A DNA stretch of 64,000 nt from Actinomadura rudentiformis (GTDB lineage Bacteria > Actinomycetota > Actinomycetes > Streptosporangiales > Streptosporangiaceae), in assembly GCF_008923185.1 (NCBI RefSeq), contig NZ_WBMT01000002.1, positions 186,001 through 250,000 of the forward strand, given 5' to 3'. Shown here piece after piece: positions 48,204 through 56,409 of this stretch. A model generated the notes under the pieces. The model was given only the letters and a program-made list of their open reading frames with translations, did not search any database and was not told the origin of the DNA. Position numbers and translations under genes: made by a program. The first letter of the stretch is position 1. Each line of letters begins with the position of its first letter.

Positions 48204-48601
48204 CGTCGACCCCATTCACGAGACGCAAGCCCACCATTAGCGCCGTCAACCGCATGCGTACACCCATCCGCCCCATTCACCGCGCGGGAACGACCGTCCG
48301 CCGCGTTCATCACGCGAGAGGCATCGCCCGCCGCGTTCACCACGCGAGGACGACCGTCAGCCGCGTTGGCGGTCCGAGACGTGCCGCGTGCCTCGTTCAC
48401 CACGCGGGAACGATCGGCCGCCGCGTTCACGATCCGGGACGCATCTTGTGCCCCATTCACCGGGCGGAACGCGCCGTCTGGCCCGTTCGCCCGGAATGCA
48501 CCGCCCGCCGCGTTCACCATGCGGTGCGCATCGTCTGTCTTGGGCGCCACGCGGGTGTCTGCTGCGTTCTCGGCGCGCGGGGGCGCCGTTCGCCTGTTCA
48601 C
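48200..48601 (-). CDS. Unrecognised repeat ORF between Trm112-like and SIS genes
   Basis: This 133-codon frame encodes about ten copies of a ten-residue unit resembling VNAADGRSRV, preceded by about 27 Pro/Arg/Ala-rich residues. GTG 48601 overlaps the Trm112-like stop as GTGA, and its own TGA (48202-48200) overlaps GTG 48203 of the SIS gene in the same way. That double coupling suggests real translation. Against it, my hand count gives about 70% GC at third positions, below the neighbours, and a 30-bp repeat leaves several frames open. There is no signal peptide or helix. I recognise no homologue. Confidence 0.5.
   Translation of the reverse strand: MNRRTAPPRAENAADTRVAPKTDDAHRMVNAAGGAFRANGPDGAFRPVNGAQDASRIVNAAADRSRVVNEARGTSRTANAADGRPRVVNAAGDASRVMNAADGRSRAVNGADGCTHAVDGANGGLASREWGRR
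48241..48537. repeat. 30-bp tandem repeat array (about ten units)
   Basis: Ten units, nine of exactly 30 bp and one of 27 bp, run from 48241 to 48537. The commonest core is CCGCGTTCACCACGCG, itself a small inverted repeat (CGCG on each side). Units differ at many positions, so the array is old or diverged. The period is a multiple of three, so it is in frame with the ORF at 48200-48601. There are no unique spacers, so it is not a CRISPR. Confidence 0.9.
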
Positions 48602-48780
48602 GGGGCCGGGGTGCGGGCCTCGTCGACGAGGAGCACCGGGATGTCGTCGCGGACGGGGTAGGCGTAGCCGCAGGAGCCGGTGCAAACGAGCTCGGTCGTC
48701 TGCTCGTCGGCCCGCAAGCCGCCGCCGCAGTTGGGGCAGGCCAGGATCTCCAGCAGCCAGGAGTCGAGCTTCACGGTCAT
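48598..48780 (-). CDS. Trm112-like small zinc-ribbon protein
   Basis: This 60-residue protein has CPNC near residue 15 and a second pair (C..GSCGYAYPVRDDIPVLL) typical of Trm112/DUF343-like proteins that stabilise methyltransferases. The sequence DSWLLEILACPNCGG is characteristic. ATG 48780 overlaps the manB stop as ATGA, so translation is coupled. The partner methyltransferase is not in this operon. Its place between manB and the SIS gene is common in actinobacteria. The function of bacterial members is poorly known. Confidence 0.9.
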   Translation of the reverse strand: MTVKLDSWLLEILACPNCGGGLRADEQTTELVCTGSCGYAYPVRDDIPVLLVDEARTPAP

Positions 48781-50126
48781 TTCCCCCTCACGATCGCCAG
48801 GACTTCGTCGCGGACGGCCGCCATGGTCTGCTCGTCGGAGGCCTCGGTGTTGAGGCGGAGCAGCGGCTCGGTGTTGGAGGGGCGCAGGTTGAACCACCAG
48901 TCGTCGGTGCCGACGGTCAGTCCGTCGAGCTCGTCGATCGTCACGCCGGGCCGCTCGGCGAACGCCGCCCGGACCTGCTCGGTGGCGGCCTCCTGGTCGG
49001 CCACCTCGCTGTTGATCTCCCCGGAGGCCGCGTACCGGTCGTAGGAGGTCAGCAGCTCCGAGAGAGGTCCGTTCTGCTCGCCGAGCGCGGCCAGGACGTG
49101 CATCGCGGCCAGCATTCCGGAGTCGGCGAACCAGAAGTCGCGGAAGTAGAAGTGGGCCGAGTGCTCACCGCCGAACACCGCGCCGGTCTCGGCCATCGTC
49201 TGCTTGATGAACGAGTGGCCGACCCGCGTGCGCACGGGGGTGCCGCCGTGCTCGGTGACGACCTCCGGCACGGACTTGGACGTGATCAGGTTGTGCACGA
49301 TCTTGGAGCCGGGATGCTTGGCCAGCTCGCGGGTGGCCACCAGGGCGGTGATCGCGGACGGGGAGACGATCTCGCCTCGCTCGTCCACCACGAAACAGCG
49401 GTCGGCGTCGCCGTCGAACGCCAGGCCGATGTCGGCGCCGGTCTCGCGGACCTTGGCCTGCAGGTCGCGGAGGTTCTCCGGCTCGATCGGGTTGGCCTCG
49501 TGGTTGGGGAACGTGCCGTCCAGCTCGAAGTAGAGCGGCACCAGATCGATCGGCAGGCCCTCGAACACCGACGGCACCGTGTGGCCGCCCATGCCGTTGC
49601 CCGCGTCCACGACGACCTTGAGCGAGCGCATGCCGGACAGGTCGACCAGCGTCTTGAGGTGGTCGGCGTAGCCCTTGAGCAGGTCCCGCTGCGTGACCGT
49701 GCCGGGCTCGCCGTCGTAGGCGGGCACGCCCTTCTCGACCAGCTCGCGGATCTCGGTGAGGCCGGTGTCGCGGCCGATCGGCTTGGCGCCCGTCCGGCAC
49801 AGCTTGAGGCCGTTGTACTTGGCCGGGTTGTGACTGGCGGTGAACATCGCGCCGGGCAGGTCGAGGCTGCCGCTGGCGTAGTAGAGCAGGTCGGTGGAGC
49901 CGAGCCCCGCCTCGACGACGTCCGCCCCCTGGCCGGTCGCGCCGCGCGCGAAGGCCTCGGCCAGCGGGCCGGAGGACTCTCGCATGTCGTGGGCGGTGAC
50001 GACCGCGGTGGCGCCGGTCACGCGCACGAACGCGGCGCCGATCGCCTCGGCGGTCTCGGCGTCGAGCTCCTCCGGCACGATGCCGCGGATGTCGTACGCC
50101 TTGAAGATCTTGGCGAGGTCGCCCAC
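48777..50126 (-). CDS. manB: Phosphomannomutase/phosphoglucomutase
   Basis: This 449-residue alpha-D-phosphohexomutase interconverts mannose-6- and mannose-1-phosphate (or the glucose forms), feeding GDP-mannose and glycan synthesis. The phosphoserine loop is MFTASHNPAKYNG, the metal loop FDGDADRCFVV and the sugar loop GGEHSAHFYFRDF; LRPSNTEPLLRL binds the substrate phosphate. YDIRGI at the N-terminus is typical. The start is ATG 50126. It is first in an operon with the Trm112-like, repeat, SIS and CDF genes. It matches Rv3257c (manB/pmmA) in order. Confidence 0.96.
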   Translation of the reverse strand: MGDLAKIFKAYDIRGIVPEELDAETAEAIGAAFVRVTGATAVVTAHDMRESSGPLAEAFARGATGQGADVVEAGLGSTDLLYYASGSLDLPGAMFTASHNPAKYNGLKLCRTGAKPIGRDTGLTEIRELVEKGVPAYDGEPGTVTQRDLLKGYADHLKTLVDLSGMRSLKVVVDAGNGMGGHTVPSVFEGLPIDLVPLYFELDGTFPNHEANPIEPENLRDLQAKVRETGADIGLAFDGDADRCFVVDERGEIVSPSAITALVATRELAKHPGSKIVHNLITSKSVPEVVTEHGGTPVRTRVGHSFIKQTMAETGAVFGGEHSAHFYFRDFWFADSGMLAAMHVLAALGEQNGPLSELLTSYDRYAASGEINSEVADQEAATEQVRAAFAERPGVTIDELDGLTVGTDDWWFNLRPSNTEPLLRLNTEASDEQTMAAVRDEVLAIVRGK

Positions 50127-50288
50127 TCCTGCTCCCTATCCGAAAGGCTCTGCCGCGTTCGGCACTCCTCGTACGAGTTCCGAGCCTACCGGTGACCGCC
50201 CCCGCGCCCGGCCACGCCTGGGCGAACGCGCGTGGTCACGGCCGACAACGGTCAGTGGCCCCCGCAGAGCCTCGCTTGCGCTGGGCGG

Positions 50289-50669
50289 TCAGTCTTGGGG
50301 GGTGGGGGTTCCCGTGGAGTCGGAGCGCAGGACTCTCAGGTGGCCGCGGCGGCCCACTTCGGTGCCTTGGCCGACGGGCTCCTGGCGGCCGCCGGCGGCG
50401 GGCTTGGCGGCCTCTCGCACCGCGTCCGCGAGCGCTTCGAGGTCGTCGTCGCTGGGCTCGGTCTCGGCGCCGACGGGCAGCCGGACGAGCTCCCATCCCA
50501 TGGGGGCGGTGAGCCGTTCGGAGTGCTCCGCGCACAGGTCATAGCAATGCGGCTCGGCGTACGTGGCGAGCGGCCCCAGTACCGCAGTGGAGTCGCGGTA
50601 GACGTACGTGAGCGTGAAGACTGCGGGCGCCTTGCAGGCGGTGCGGGAGCAGATGCGGACGGGGCTCAC
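50289..50669 (-). CDS. DUF3499 family protein
   Basis: This 126-residue cytoplasmic protein is of unknown function. The DUF3499 signature is clear: RICSRTACKAPAVFTLTYVY, YAEPHCYDLC and AEHSERLTAPMGWELVRL, with Cys and His residues that could form a zinc site. The C-terminal 45 residues are variable. The start is GTG 50669, with a GGGAGGGG tract further upstream than usual. It lies upstream of manB, as Rv3258c does in M. tuberculosis, but here a three-gene signalling operon follows on its other side. Confidence 0.9.
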   Translation of the reverse strand: MSPVRICSRTACKAPAVFTLTYVYRDSTAVLGPLATYAEPHCYDLCAEHSERLTAPMGWELVRLPVGAETEPSDDDLEALADAVREAAKPAAGGRQEPVGQGTEVGRRGHLRVLRSDSTGTPTPQD

Positions 50670-50810
50670 GATGGCCGACCGTACCCCCCTCCCGCCGCCT
50701 CCGCCACCACCCGCGTGCACGTGTCGCCGTTACCGGGCCGTTTCCGACGTAACAACTACATACCGTGCGGGGTCCGGAGCGCTGTGCCGCCGGGTCGGGT
50801 AAGGGTGCTC

Positions 50811-51497
50811 TCACTCCCGGGGCGGTGAGTCCGCAGTGCCGAGCCAGCAGGCGATCGCGGCGCCCCGGGCACGGACGCCCAGCTTGGCGAAGATGCGGTT
50901 GACGTGGTTCTTGACGGTGTACTCCGAGACGACCAGCATCGCGGCGATCTCGCCGTTGGAACGGCCGCGCGCGATGAGGTCCATCACCTCGGCCTCGCGC
51001 CGGGAGAGCCCGAGTTCCGCCCGCCGGTCGACGGCCGGGGTCTCCGCGTGGCGGTCCGCGGGCCCTTCGCGCAGCGCCGCCACGACGGCGCGGCTCGCCT
51101 GCGGCGACAGGGGGCTGCTGCGGTCCGCGACCGTGTCCGCGATGGCGGCGACGAGCTCCTCCGCGCCGAACGCGCCGTGCACGAGATAGCCCGCCGCGCC
51201 GTTGCGGATCGCGGCACCGATCACTTCGGCGTCCGAGTCGTACGACAGCATGAGCACCTTGGCAAGCCCGCTCAATGGCCCGGCCGCCGCCACGCCGTCC
51301 ATCACCGGCATGCGCACGTCCAGCAGAACGAGATCGGGGCATGCGCGCCGGGCCAGTTCGATCGCCTGGGCGCCGTCGGACGCCTCCCCGACCACCTGGA
51401 CGCCCCCCGACTCCAGCAAGGTCGTCAGGCCCGTACGCACCACGGGATTGTCGTCCACCACGAGCACCCGGATCGGGCGCGGATCCTTTGAGGTCAT
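50811..51497 (-). CDS. Atypical LuxR-family response regulator
   Basis: This 228-residue regulator has a receiver with VDDN and phospho-acceptor Asp60 (LLDVRMP). The usual Thr is Ser (VLMLSYD) and the conserved Lys is replaced by His107 in GYLVHG, unlike the two other LuxR-type regulators in this window. The receiver is also shortened after VMDGVAAA. A LuxR helix-turn-helix follows (LSRREAEVMDLIARGRSNGEIA). Its ATG overlaps the kinase stop as ATGA. Activation by phosphorylation may be altered or absent. Confidence 0.92.
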   Translation of the reverse strand: MTSKDPRPIRVLVVDDNPVVRTGLTTLLESGGVQVVGEASDGAQAIELARRACPDLVLLDVRMPVMDGVAAAGPLSGLAKVLMLSYDSDAEVIGAAIRNGAAGYLVHGAFGAEELVAAIADTVADRSSPLSPQASRAVVAALREGPADRHAETPAVDRRAELGLSRREAEVMDLIARGRSNGEIAAMLVVSEYTVKNHVNRIFAKLGVRARGAAIACWLGTADSPPRE

Positions 51498-52711
51498 GAG
51501 GCTCGTCTTTCTGGCGGGGGCGTCTCCGCGACGGAGGACGGCACCGAGGGGACAGTGATCACAATGCTCGTCCCGGCCCCAGGGCGAGAGTCGACGGTGA
51601 GCCTGCCGCCCACCTGACGTGCGCGTTCCTCCATTCCGACCAGCCCGTAGTGGCCCTCACGCGCGAAGAGGCGCAGCCGTTCCCCCGCAGGCGCGGCGAA
51701 TCCCCTGCCGTCGTCCCGTACGACCAGTTCGATCCCCGCCGCCCGGCAGGCCAGGTGGACGTCCACCTGGCTCGCGCCGGAGTGCCTGGCCACGTTGGTG
51801 AGGGCCTCCTTCATGATCGAGATGACCTCGTACCGGACCATCAGCGGCACGTCATGGTCGCCGGGCGGTCCGGGTGCGATGTCGAGCCGGATCGGGATCC
51901 CGTGGCTCGCGCTCCATTCGGCGGCGGTCCGCTGCACCCCCACGTCCAGCGGCAGCGTGCAGGCCTCGTCCCTCAGGTCGGCGATGAGCCCGCGGGCCTC
52001 GCGCGTGGCGACCTGGAGGGCGGCGACGATGTCGCGCGCGGTGTGCTCGGCCCTGTCGGGCGAACGGCGGATCCAGGTCGGCAGCGCGGTGGCCGACATC
52101 GTGATGCCGTGCAGGGTCTTGGCCAGCGAGTCGTGCATCTCGCGGGCCAGCCGGTTGCGCTCTTCGGCGGCGGCGGCAGCGGTCCTGGCGTTCCGCAGAG
52201 CCGCCTCGGCGTCCGCGTACTGGTCGAGCAGCCGCCGCAGGCACACGCCGGCACAGGCCGCGACCGGATAGAAGCCGGACAGGAGGATCGCCGTGTCCGG
52301 ACGTCCCGTGACCGGCTCCCCCAGGGCCACGGCCGCGTAGCTGAGAACGATCTGGGTCACGCAGACCACCAGCACGGGGCGCCACGAGTAGAGGACCCCT
52401 GCGATGGCCGACGTCGACACCGTGAACACGAAGGCCGCCCCGAAGACCCCGCTCTGGACGAGCACGGCGGCGGCCAGAAGGGCGTCCAGGCAGCACAGAG
52501 CGGGCCACCGCACCAGCCAGGCCAGAACCGGCCGCCAGGCGAAGATCGCCGCGGTGGACAGCAGGGCGAGCCCCGCCGCAGTGAGCGCCAGGCCCGCGTC
52601 CAGCCGGGCGGCGGGCGTCAGAGCCACCGCCATGGCGAGCCCGAGCAACCGCAGCGAGAGGAGCAACCGGAACGCGACGCCCAGCCGCACCCAGGTGGTC
52701 GAGCCGTTCAT
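51494..52711 (-). CDS. Sensor histidine kinase coupled to vWA membrane protein
   Basis: This 405-residue kinase has about five N-terminal transmembrane helices (residues 8-155), little extracytoplasmic loop, a HisKA_3 region with phospho-His193 in LAREMHDSLAKTLHGI, and an HATPase with EALTNVARHSGASQ and YGLVGMEERARQVGG. The small external part suggests that it does not bind ligand by itself. ATG 52711 overlaps the stop of the vWA gene (ATGA), and its own stop overlaps the regulator start (ATGA). The vWA protein is therefore a likely sensory partner. Confidence 0.92.
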   Translation of the reverse strand: MNGSTTWVRLGVAFRLLLSLRLLGLAMAVALTPAARLDAGLALTAAGLALLSTAAIFAWRPVLAWLVRWPALCCLDALLAAAVLVQSGVFGAAFVFTVSTSAIAGVLYSWRPVLVVCVTQIVLSYAAVALGEPVTGRPDTAILLSGFYPVAACAGVCLRRLLDQYADAEAALRNARTAAAAAEERNRLAREMHDSLAKTLHGITMSATALPTWIRRSPDRAEHTARDIVAALQVATREARGLIADLRDEACTLPLDVGVQRTAAEWSASHGIPIRLDIAPGPPGDHDVPLMVRYEVISIMKEALTNVARHSGASQVDVHLACRAAGIELVVRDDGRGFAAPAGERLRLFAREGHYGLVGMEERARQVGGRLTVDSRPGAGTSIVITVPSVPSSVAETPPPERRAS

Positions 52712-54543
52712 GAGCCGCACATCGCGTTGCCGTCGGCTATGCGCATGCTGTCCGAGCGCTGGAAGAGGCCCATGATCCGGCGGAAGTTGTCGATCTTGAA
52801 GGCGCAACCGCCGGTGGCCTGGGCCGCCGTCCGCAGCTCGGGCGCGATCGTGCCGTCGAAGTCGAGCACGATCACGTTCACCGGGTGCTTGCGGTCGTAG
52901 GACTGCCTGACCTTCCGCAACGCCGCGGGACCGGCGGACCCACCGCCCTTGTCCGCTCCGGAGGTGAGCACCAGCACGACGTTGAGCTTGTCCGGGACAT
53001 GGGTGCGCGTCACCTCCCGCTGGGCCGCCCGGATCGCCTCGTACAGGCGCGCCGTGCCGTCCTGCCGGGGCTGGAGCTTCCGCAGCGCCTCCTGGAGGCG
53101 CAACCGGTGGGCCACGCCGTCCGGATCGGTGTCGCCGAGCTCACGGACGGGCGCCAGCGGGACGTACGGGCGACCGCGGCCGGTCGACACCTTCCAGAGC
53201 CCGAACGCGCTGCTGTCCGCCATGGACGCGAAACCCGCACCCAGCGCGGTCATCATCTTGGACAGCGGCTGGGCGGCCGGGTCGGCGAGCCCCGCCGCCG
53301 GACCCGAACGGGCGATCTTCGGGGGATCGACCACGACCAGGATGTTGGTGACCCGTGCGAAGGCCTGCCAGACCCTCTGGATGCGCGCCGCCGCGCCCTT
53401 CTTGGCGACCGCCATCCCGCTGGACGCGGGCGCGGAGAGCTCCTTACCCGACAGCAGCAGGGAGCTACGGCCTCCGCCGTCACGCAAGGCGGGAACCGTG
53501 CCGACGGGCCCGCGCAGCCCCGTCCGCTGAAGATCACCAGCGGTCCGGGCGGAACGCAGGGCGGTCCGGAAGTCCTGGGCGATCCGCTTCTTGTCCGGGT
53601 TGGTCGTGACCACCGTGAAGGGGAAGTCCAGGTAGGGCGTACGGTCTGCGGGATAGATGGCTCGCATTCTGGAGCCCGTGCCGCGATTCTGCGACCACAC
53701 CGCTTGCTCCGGCAGAACGGCCACATGCACGTGCCCGTCGTTCTTCTTCTCGGCCTGCATTCGTTCTCCGGCCCCCGCCGCAGGGAGGAGTTTGGTCGTA
53801 CGGAGCATCCGGGCGAAACCCTCGAGCCCGCCGGACGACTCCTCCAGCGCGAGCAGGGTCGCGATTCCGGCACCGGTCCGGTCCGGGTCGAGCATTCGGA
53901 GGCGCAACGTTCCGCCTGTACCACCGCCAGGCCCGGCCCCACGGCCGGCCCCCGCCCCACCGCCGGGCCCGGCGCCACCGTCATGGCTGGCGCCGCCCTT
54001 CCGGGACCGGGCACCCGCCGTGAGCCCGCGCCAGCTCAGGTCCTCCAGCTCCAGCTCCGGCTCGGCCCCGCCGCCCTGCGCCGGCAGCGCGAAGACCAGC
54101 GGCGAGGAGGCGACCGAGGCGACGTCCGTGCTCGGGCCCGCCGTGCGCTTCGCCTTGCCGCGCGCGAGGTCGATCCACAACGACGAGTCGGGAATCCAGG
54201 CGTCAGGCGGGGTCTGGCCGGTCGCAAAGGACGCCGATGTGCGGTCGGAGTCTCCAGCCGTGACCCGCACCAGCGCGCATCGTGCCTTCGCCCGCTGGGC
54301 GGCGTTGTAACGCTCGGCCACGATGGTGGCGGCGGGAGCGATGGCCGGATCGACCGTGACGGCGAGCCATTGTGTGCGGCCGTCGCAGTCGGGCCCGCCG
54401 CGCGTCAGCGCCCAGCCGCCGGCACCGAGCAGTAGCCCGGCCGCCAGCGCGATGGCCGCCGCGACCGTCAGCCGGTCATGGTTGCGCCGGGCCTCGGGGG
54501 CAGGGTCGCCCCCCGGCGGGGACCATGGGGATGATCCATCCAT
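52708..54543 (-). CDS. Membrane-anchored substrate-binding/vWA domain protein
   Basis: This 611-residue protein has one transmembrane helix (about 24-46) and a large outer part. Residues about 58-375 resemble an extracellular solute-binding fold (TASFATGQTPPDAWIPDSS, DPDRTGAGIATLLAL), interrupted by a Gly-rich linker (GGAGPGGGAGAGRGAG). A C-terminal von Willebrand A-like domain follows (NILVVVDPPKIARSG to VNVIVLDFDG), but the metal-binding DxSxS reads DPPKI, so its MIDAS is degenerate. ATG 54543 has GGGGAG 7 nt upstream. Coupled genes downstream encode a kinase and regulator. Confidence 0.85.
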   Translation of the reverse strand: MDGSSPWSPPGGDPAPEARRNHDRLTVAAAIALAAGLLLGAGGWALTRGGPDCDGRTQWLAVTVDPAIAPAATIVAERYNAAQRAKARCALVRVTAGDSDRTSASFATGQTPPDAWIPDSSLWIDLARGKAKRTAGPSTDVASVASSPLVFALPAQGGGAEPELELEDLSWRGLTAGARSRKGGASHDGGAGPGGGAGAGRGAGPGGGTGGTLRLRMLDPDRTGAGIATLLALEESSGGLEGFARMLRTTKLLPAAGAGERMQAEKKNDGHVHVAVLPEQAVWSQNRGTGSRMRAIYPADRTPYLDFPFTVVTTNPDKKRIAQDFRTALRSARTAGDLQRTGLRGPVGTVPALRDGGGRSSLLLSGKELSAPASSGMAVAKKGAAARIQRVWQAFARVTNILVVVDPPKIARSGPAAGLADPAAQPLSKMMTALGAGFASMADSSAFGLWKVSTGRGRPYVPLAPVRELGDTDPDGVAHRLRLQEALRKLQPRQDGTARLYEAIRAAQREVTRTHVPDKLNVVLVLTSGADKGGGSAGPAALRKVRQSYDRKHPVNVIVLDFDGTIAPELRTAAQATGGCAFKIDNFRRIMGLFQRSDSMRIADGNAMCGS

Positions 54544-54752
54544 GTCAGTCTCCCCGGACAGCGCCGTAGAAGCGTGGAACGAGTGTCATCCTCGCGCCGA
54601 CCTACTGTGGCATAGCTCCATGAACAAGATCGTACGATTGCGCTCAATTTCTGACGAAAGCGCCCAACTCTCCTTGGACCAATTGTCAATGGACGGACTG
54701 TCAATGCCCCGGGTAGGAGGAACAAGGGGGCCGGGCGGGTAGTCTGGTCAAT

Positions 54753-55181
54753 GTGCGATCCCGTGTGGCACGCGTGCGTCGTCGCGACCGGTACGGCCGC
54801 GGCCTCCGTGGCCCTCTGACACCCCCTCAGGCTCCGGTCTCCCGCACCCGCGCGGAGCGCTTCGACGACCTCGTCCGCGACGAGGTGCGCCGGCTGGAGC
54901 AGCGCTGGGGCCGCGAACTCGCGCAGGTCGAGTTCGCCGTCGAAGAGGTCCCCGACCTCGAACCCTGGTTCGACGGCCCCGTTCCGCTCGGCCAGACCGT
55001 GCCCGGCGACAACGGCCGGCCCGTCCGCATCGCCGTCTTCCGCCGCCCGGTCGAGGCCCGCGCCAACGGCGAACGAGACCTGGGCAGGCTCATCCGCGAC
55101 CTCCTCGTCGAGGAGGTGGCCGACCTGCTCGGCCTCTCCCCCGAATCCGTAGACCCGAGCTACGACACCCCCGACGACTGA
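54753..55181 (+). CDS. Metallopeptidase-family (zincin-like) protein, active site lost
   Basis: This 142-residue protein is related to small actinobacterial zincin-like proteins (Rv3259 position). The fold pattern FDDLVRDEVRRLEQRW and VEFAVEEVPDLEPW is kept, but where active relatives have HExxH this one has VEEVADLLGLSPESVDP, so the zinc ligands are missing. The start is GTG 54753; TAGTCT lies 7 nt upstream, compatible with a leaderless transcript. It faces the vWA gene across 209 bp. A non-catalytic role is likely. Confidence 0.8.
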   Translation: MRSRVARVRRRDRYGRGLRGPLTPPQAPVSRTRAERFDDLVRDEVRRLEQRWGRELAQVEFAVEEVPDLEPWFDGPVPLGQTVPGDNGRPVRIAVFRRPVEARANGERDLGRLIRDLLVEEVADLLGLSPESVDPSYDTPDD

Positions 55182-55336
55182 CCCATGTGATCACTCTCAC
55201 CCCGGACCGGGCCTACGGTCCGGGGTGATGGCGTACGCGCGCCCGCGACGCATGCCCGCGTGACCGCTGGAGGGCTTGGGTCACGTGGGTGCTCAGAGGT
55301 TTGCGCCCCCGCCTCTGGTGCGTGAGGTGTCGAGCG

Positions 55337-55376
55337 GTCATGATCATGGCAGCGTCATGATCATTGGGATCATGAC
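55337..55376. promoter_or_regulatory. Operator-like GTCATGATC cluster upstream of lipase gene
   Basis: GTCATGATC occurs at 55337-55345 and 55354-55362 and inverted at 55368-55376, the last two forming a 9-bp inverted repeat with a 5-nt spacer. A further TCATGA follows at 55381. The cluster lies just upstream of the secreted lipase start and looks like a repressor site. No local regulator is identified. Confidence 0.65.
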
Positions 55377-55399
55377 CGTGTCATGAAGGGCCCTCGCGC

Positions 55400-56269
55400 A
55401 TGCCCCCCACAGCGCGCAAGATGGCCGGCACGGCGATCGTCATGCTGGCCGCCGTCGGCACACTGAACCTCCCCGCTCCAGCCCAGGCGGCCTCTTCCGG
55501 AACCGTCTACTTCATCCATGGGATCGACTGGAACCACGCCGTCGCGGGTGACGCACAGATCAACTGTGAGAGCGCCTGGAAGGCGGCCAAGGCCGCGCTC
55601 ACCGAGCGCGGCTGGACCGGCAGCCTGGTCACTTGGGGCTTCTACGCCAAGGACACCCGTTGCACTCGCAAGTTCAACGGGAACCTCAACACGCGCGTCC
55701 AGGAGCTGGGCCGCAGGCTCGCCTGGGACATCCACGACCACTACTCGAAGCAAGGCAAGCCCGTCGACGTGGTGGCCCACTCGATGGGCGGCGTGGTCGT
55801 CCGTGCGGCCATCGAAGGCGTCCGGCGGTACGGGCAGAACGCGGACTGGCCCGACAGTCTTCAGATCGAGGACGTCGTCACGTTCAGCGCACCTCACACG
55901 GGCACCAGCTGGGCCACGACATGCACGGCACTCCGTGGCTGGAAGCAGTGCAGCGACCTGCGGCCCGGCAGTGGGTTCCTCAAGTGGGCCAGGCAGAATC
56001 CCCAGGCGGACGGGGGAACGGACTGGACCCTCGTCGGCGCGAGCGACGACGACATGATCACCAGCGGCTCGGCGACCGGGATGCGGGCGAAGCACAAGTC
56101 GGTCTACGCGTCGGGGCAGGGCCTGGAGCACAGCACGATCAAGAACAAGGGCACCGACGACGGCTGGACGGCGCGGTACACCGACGACTACGGGGAGACC
56201 TGGCGGACCCGCACCGGCCCGGGACCTCTGCGGCTGATGTACAACGCACTTTCGTCGTCCGCCTACTGA
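55400..56269 (+). CDS. Secreted alpha/beta-hydrolase, lipase-like
   Basis: This 289-residue exported hydrolase has a signal peptide (MPPTARKMAGTAIVMLAAV to AQA). The nucleophile elbow is VVAHSMGGVVVRAA with Ser about 128, and VYFIHGIDWNH forms the oxyanion strand. Asp and His of the triad lie further on, His probably in GLEHSTIKN. Four Cys may form two disulphides. ATG 55400 has AAGGG about 9 nt upstream. It resembles Streptomyces extracellular lipases of the LipA/triacylglycerol type, though the substrate is unproven. Codon use is ordinary for the region. Confidence 0.88.
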   Translation: MPPTARKMAGTAIVMLAAVGTLNLPAPAQAASSGTVYFIHGIDWNHAVAGDAQINCESAWKAAKAALTERGWTGSLVTWGFYAKDTRCTRKFNGNLNTRVQELGRRLAWDIHDHYSKQGKPVDVVAHSMGGVVVRAAIEGVRRYGQNADWPDSLQIEDVVTFSAPHTGTSWATTCTALRGWKQCSDLRPGSGFLKWARQNPQADGGTDWTLVGASDDDMITSGSATGMRAKHKSVYASGQGLEHSTIKNKGTDDGWTARYTDDYGETWRTRTGPGPLRLMYNALSSSAY

Positions 56270-56409
56270 CAGGCCTCTCACTGGCAATAGATCCCAGGCA
56301 CTAGCCGGAATGGCCCCAGAGCATCTTCAGGGGGCGCCGCGGCGGCGTGATGATTGGAGCGTTCGCCACGTTCGGCCTGAATCTCGGAGAGCATGGCGGA
56401 TCGCGGAGA

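Noticed and set aside
48241..48537. CRISPR array
   Set aside because: Units abut one another with no unique spacers and are internally diverged.
48254..48661. Plus-strand repeat ORF
   Set aside because: Open only because the repeat period is a multiple of three; no start site, and it runs against the operon.
46074..50195. 1373-codon plus-strand open frame opposite the manB operon
   Set aside because: It is the mirror of five well-supported minus-strand genes; long antisense frames are expected at this GC content and it has no recognisable protein.
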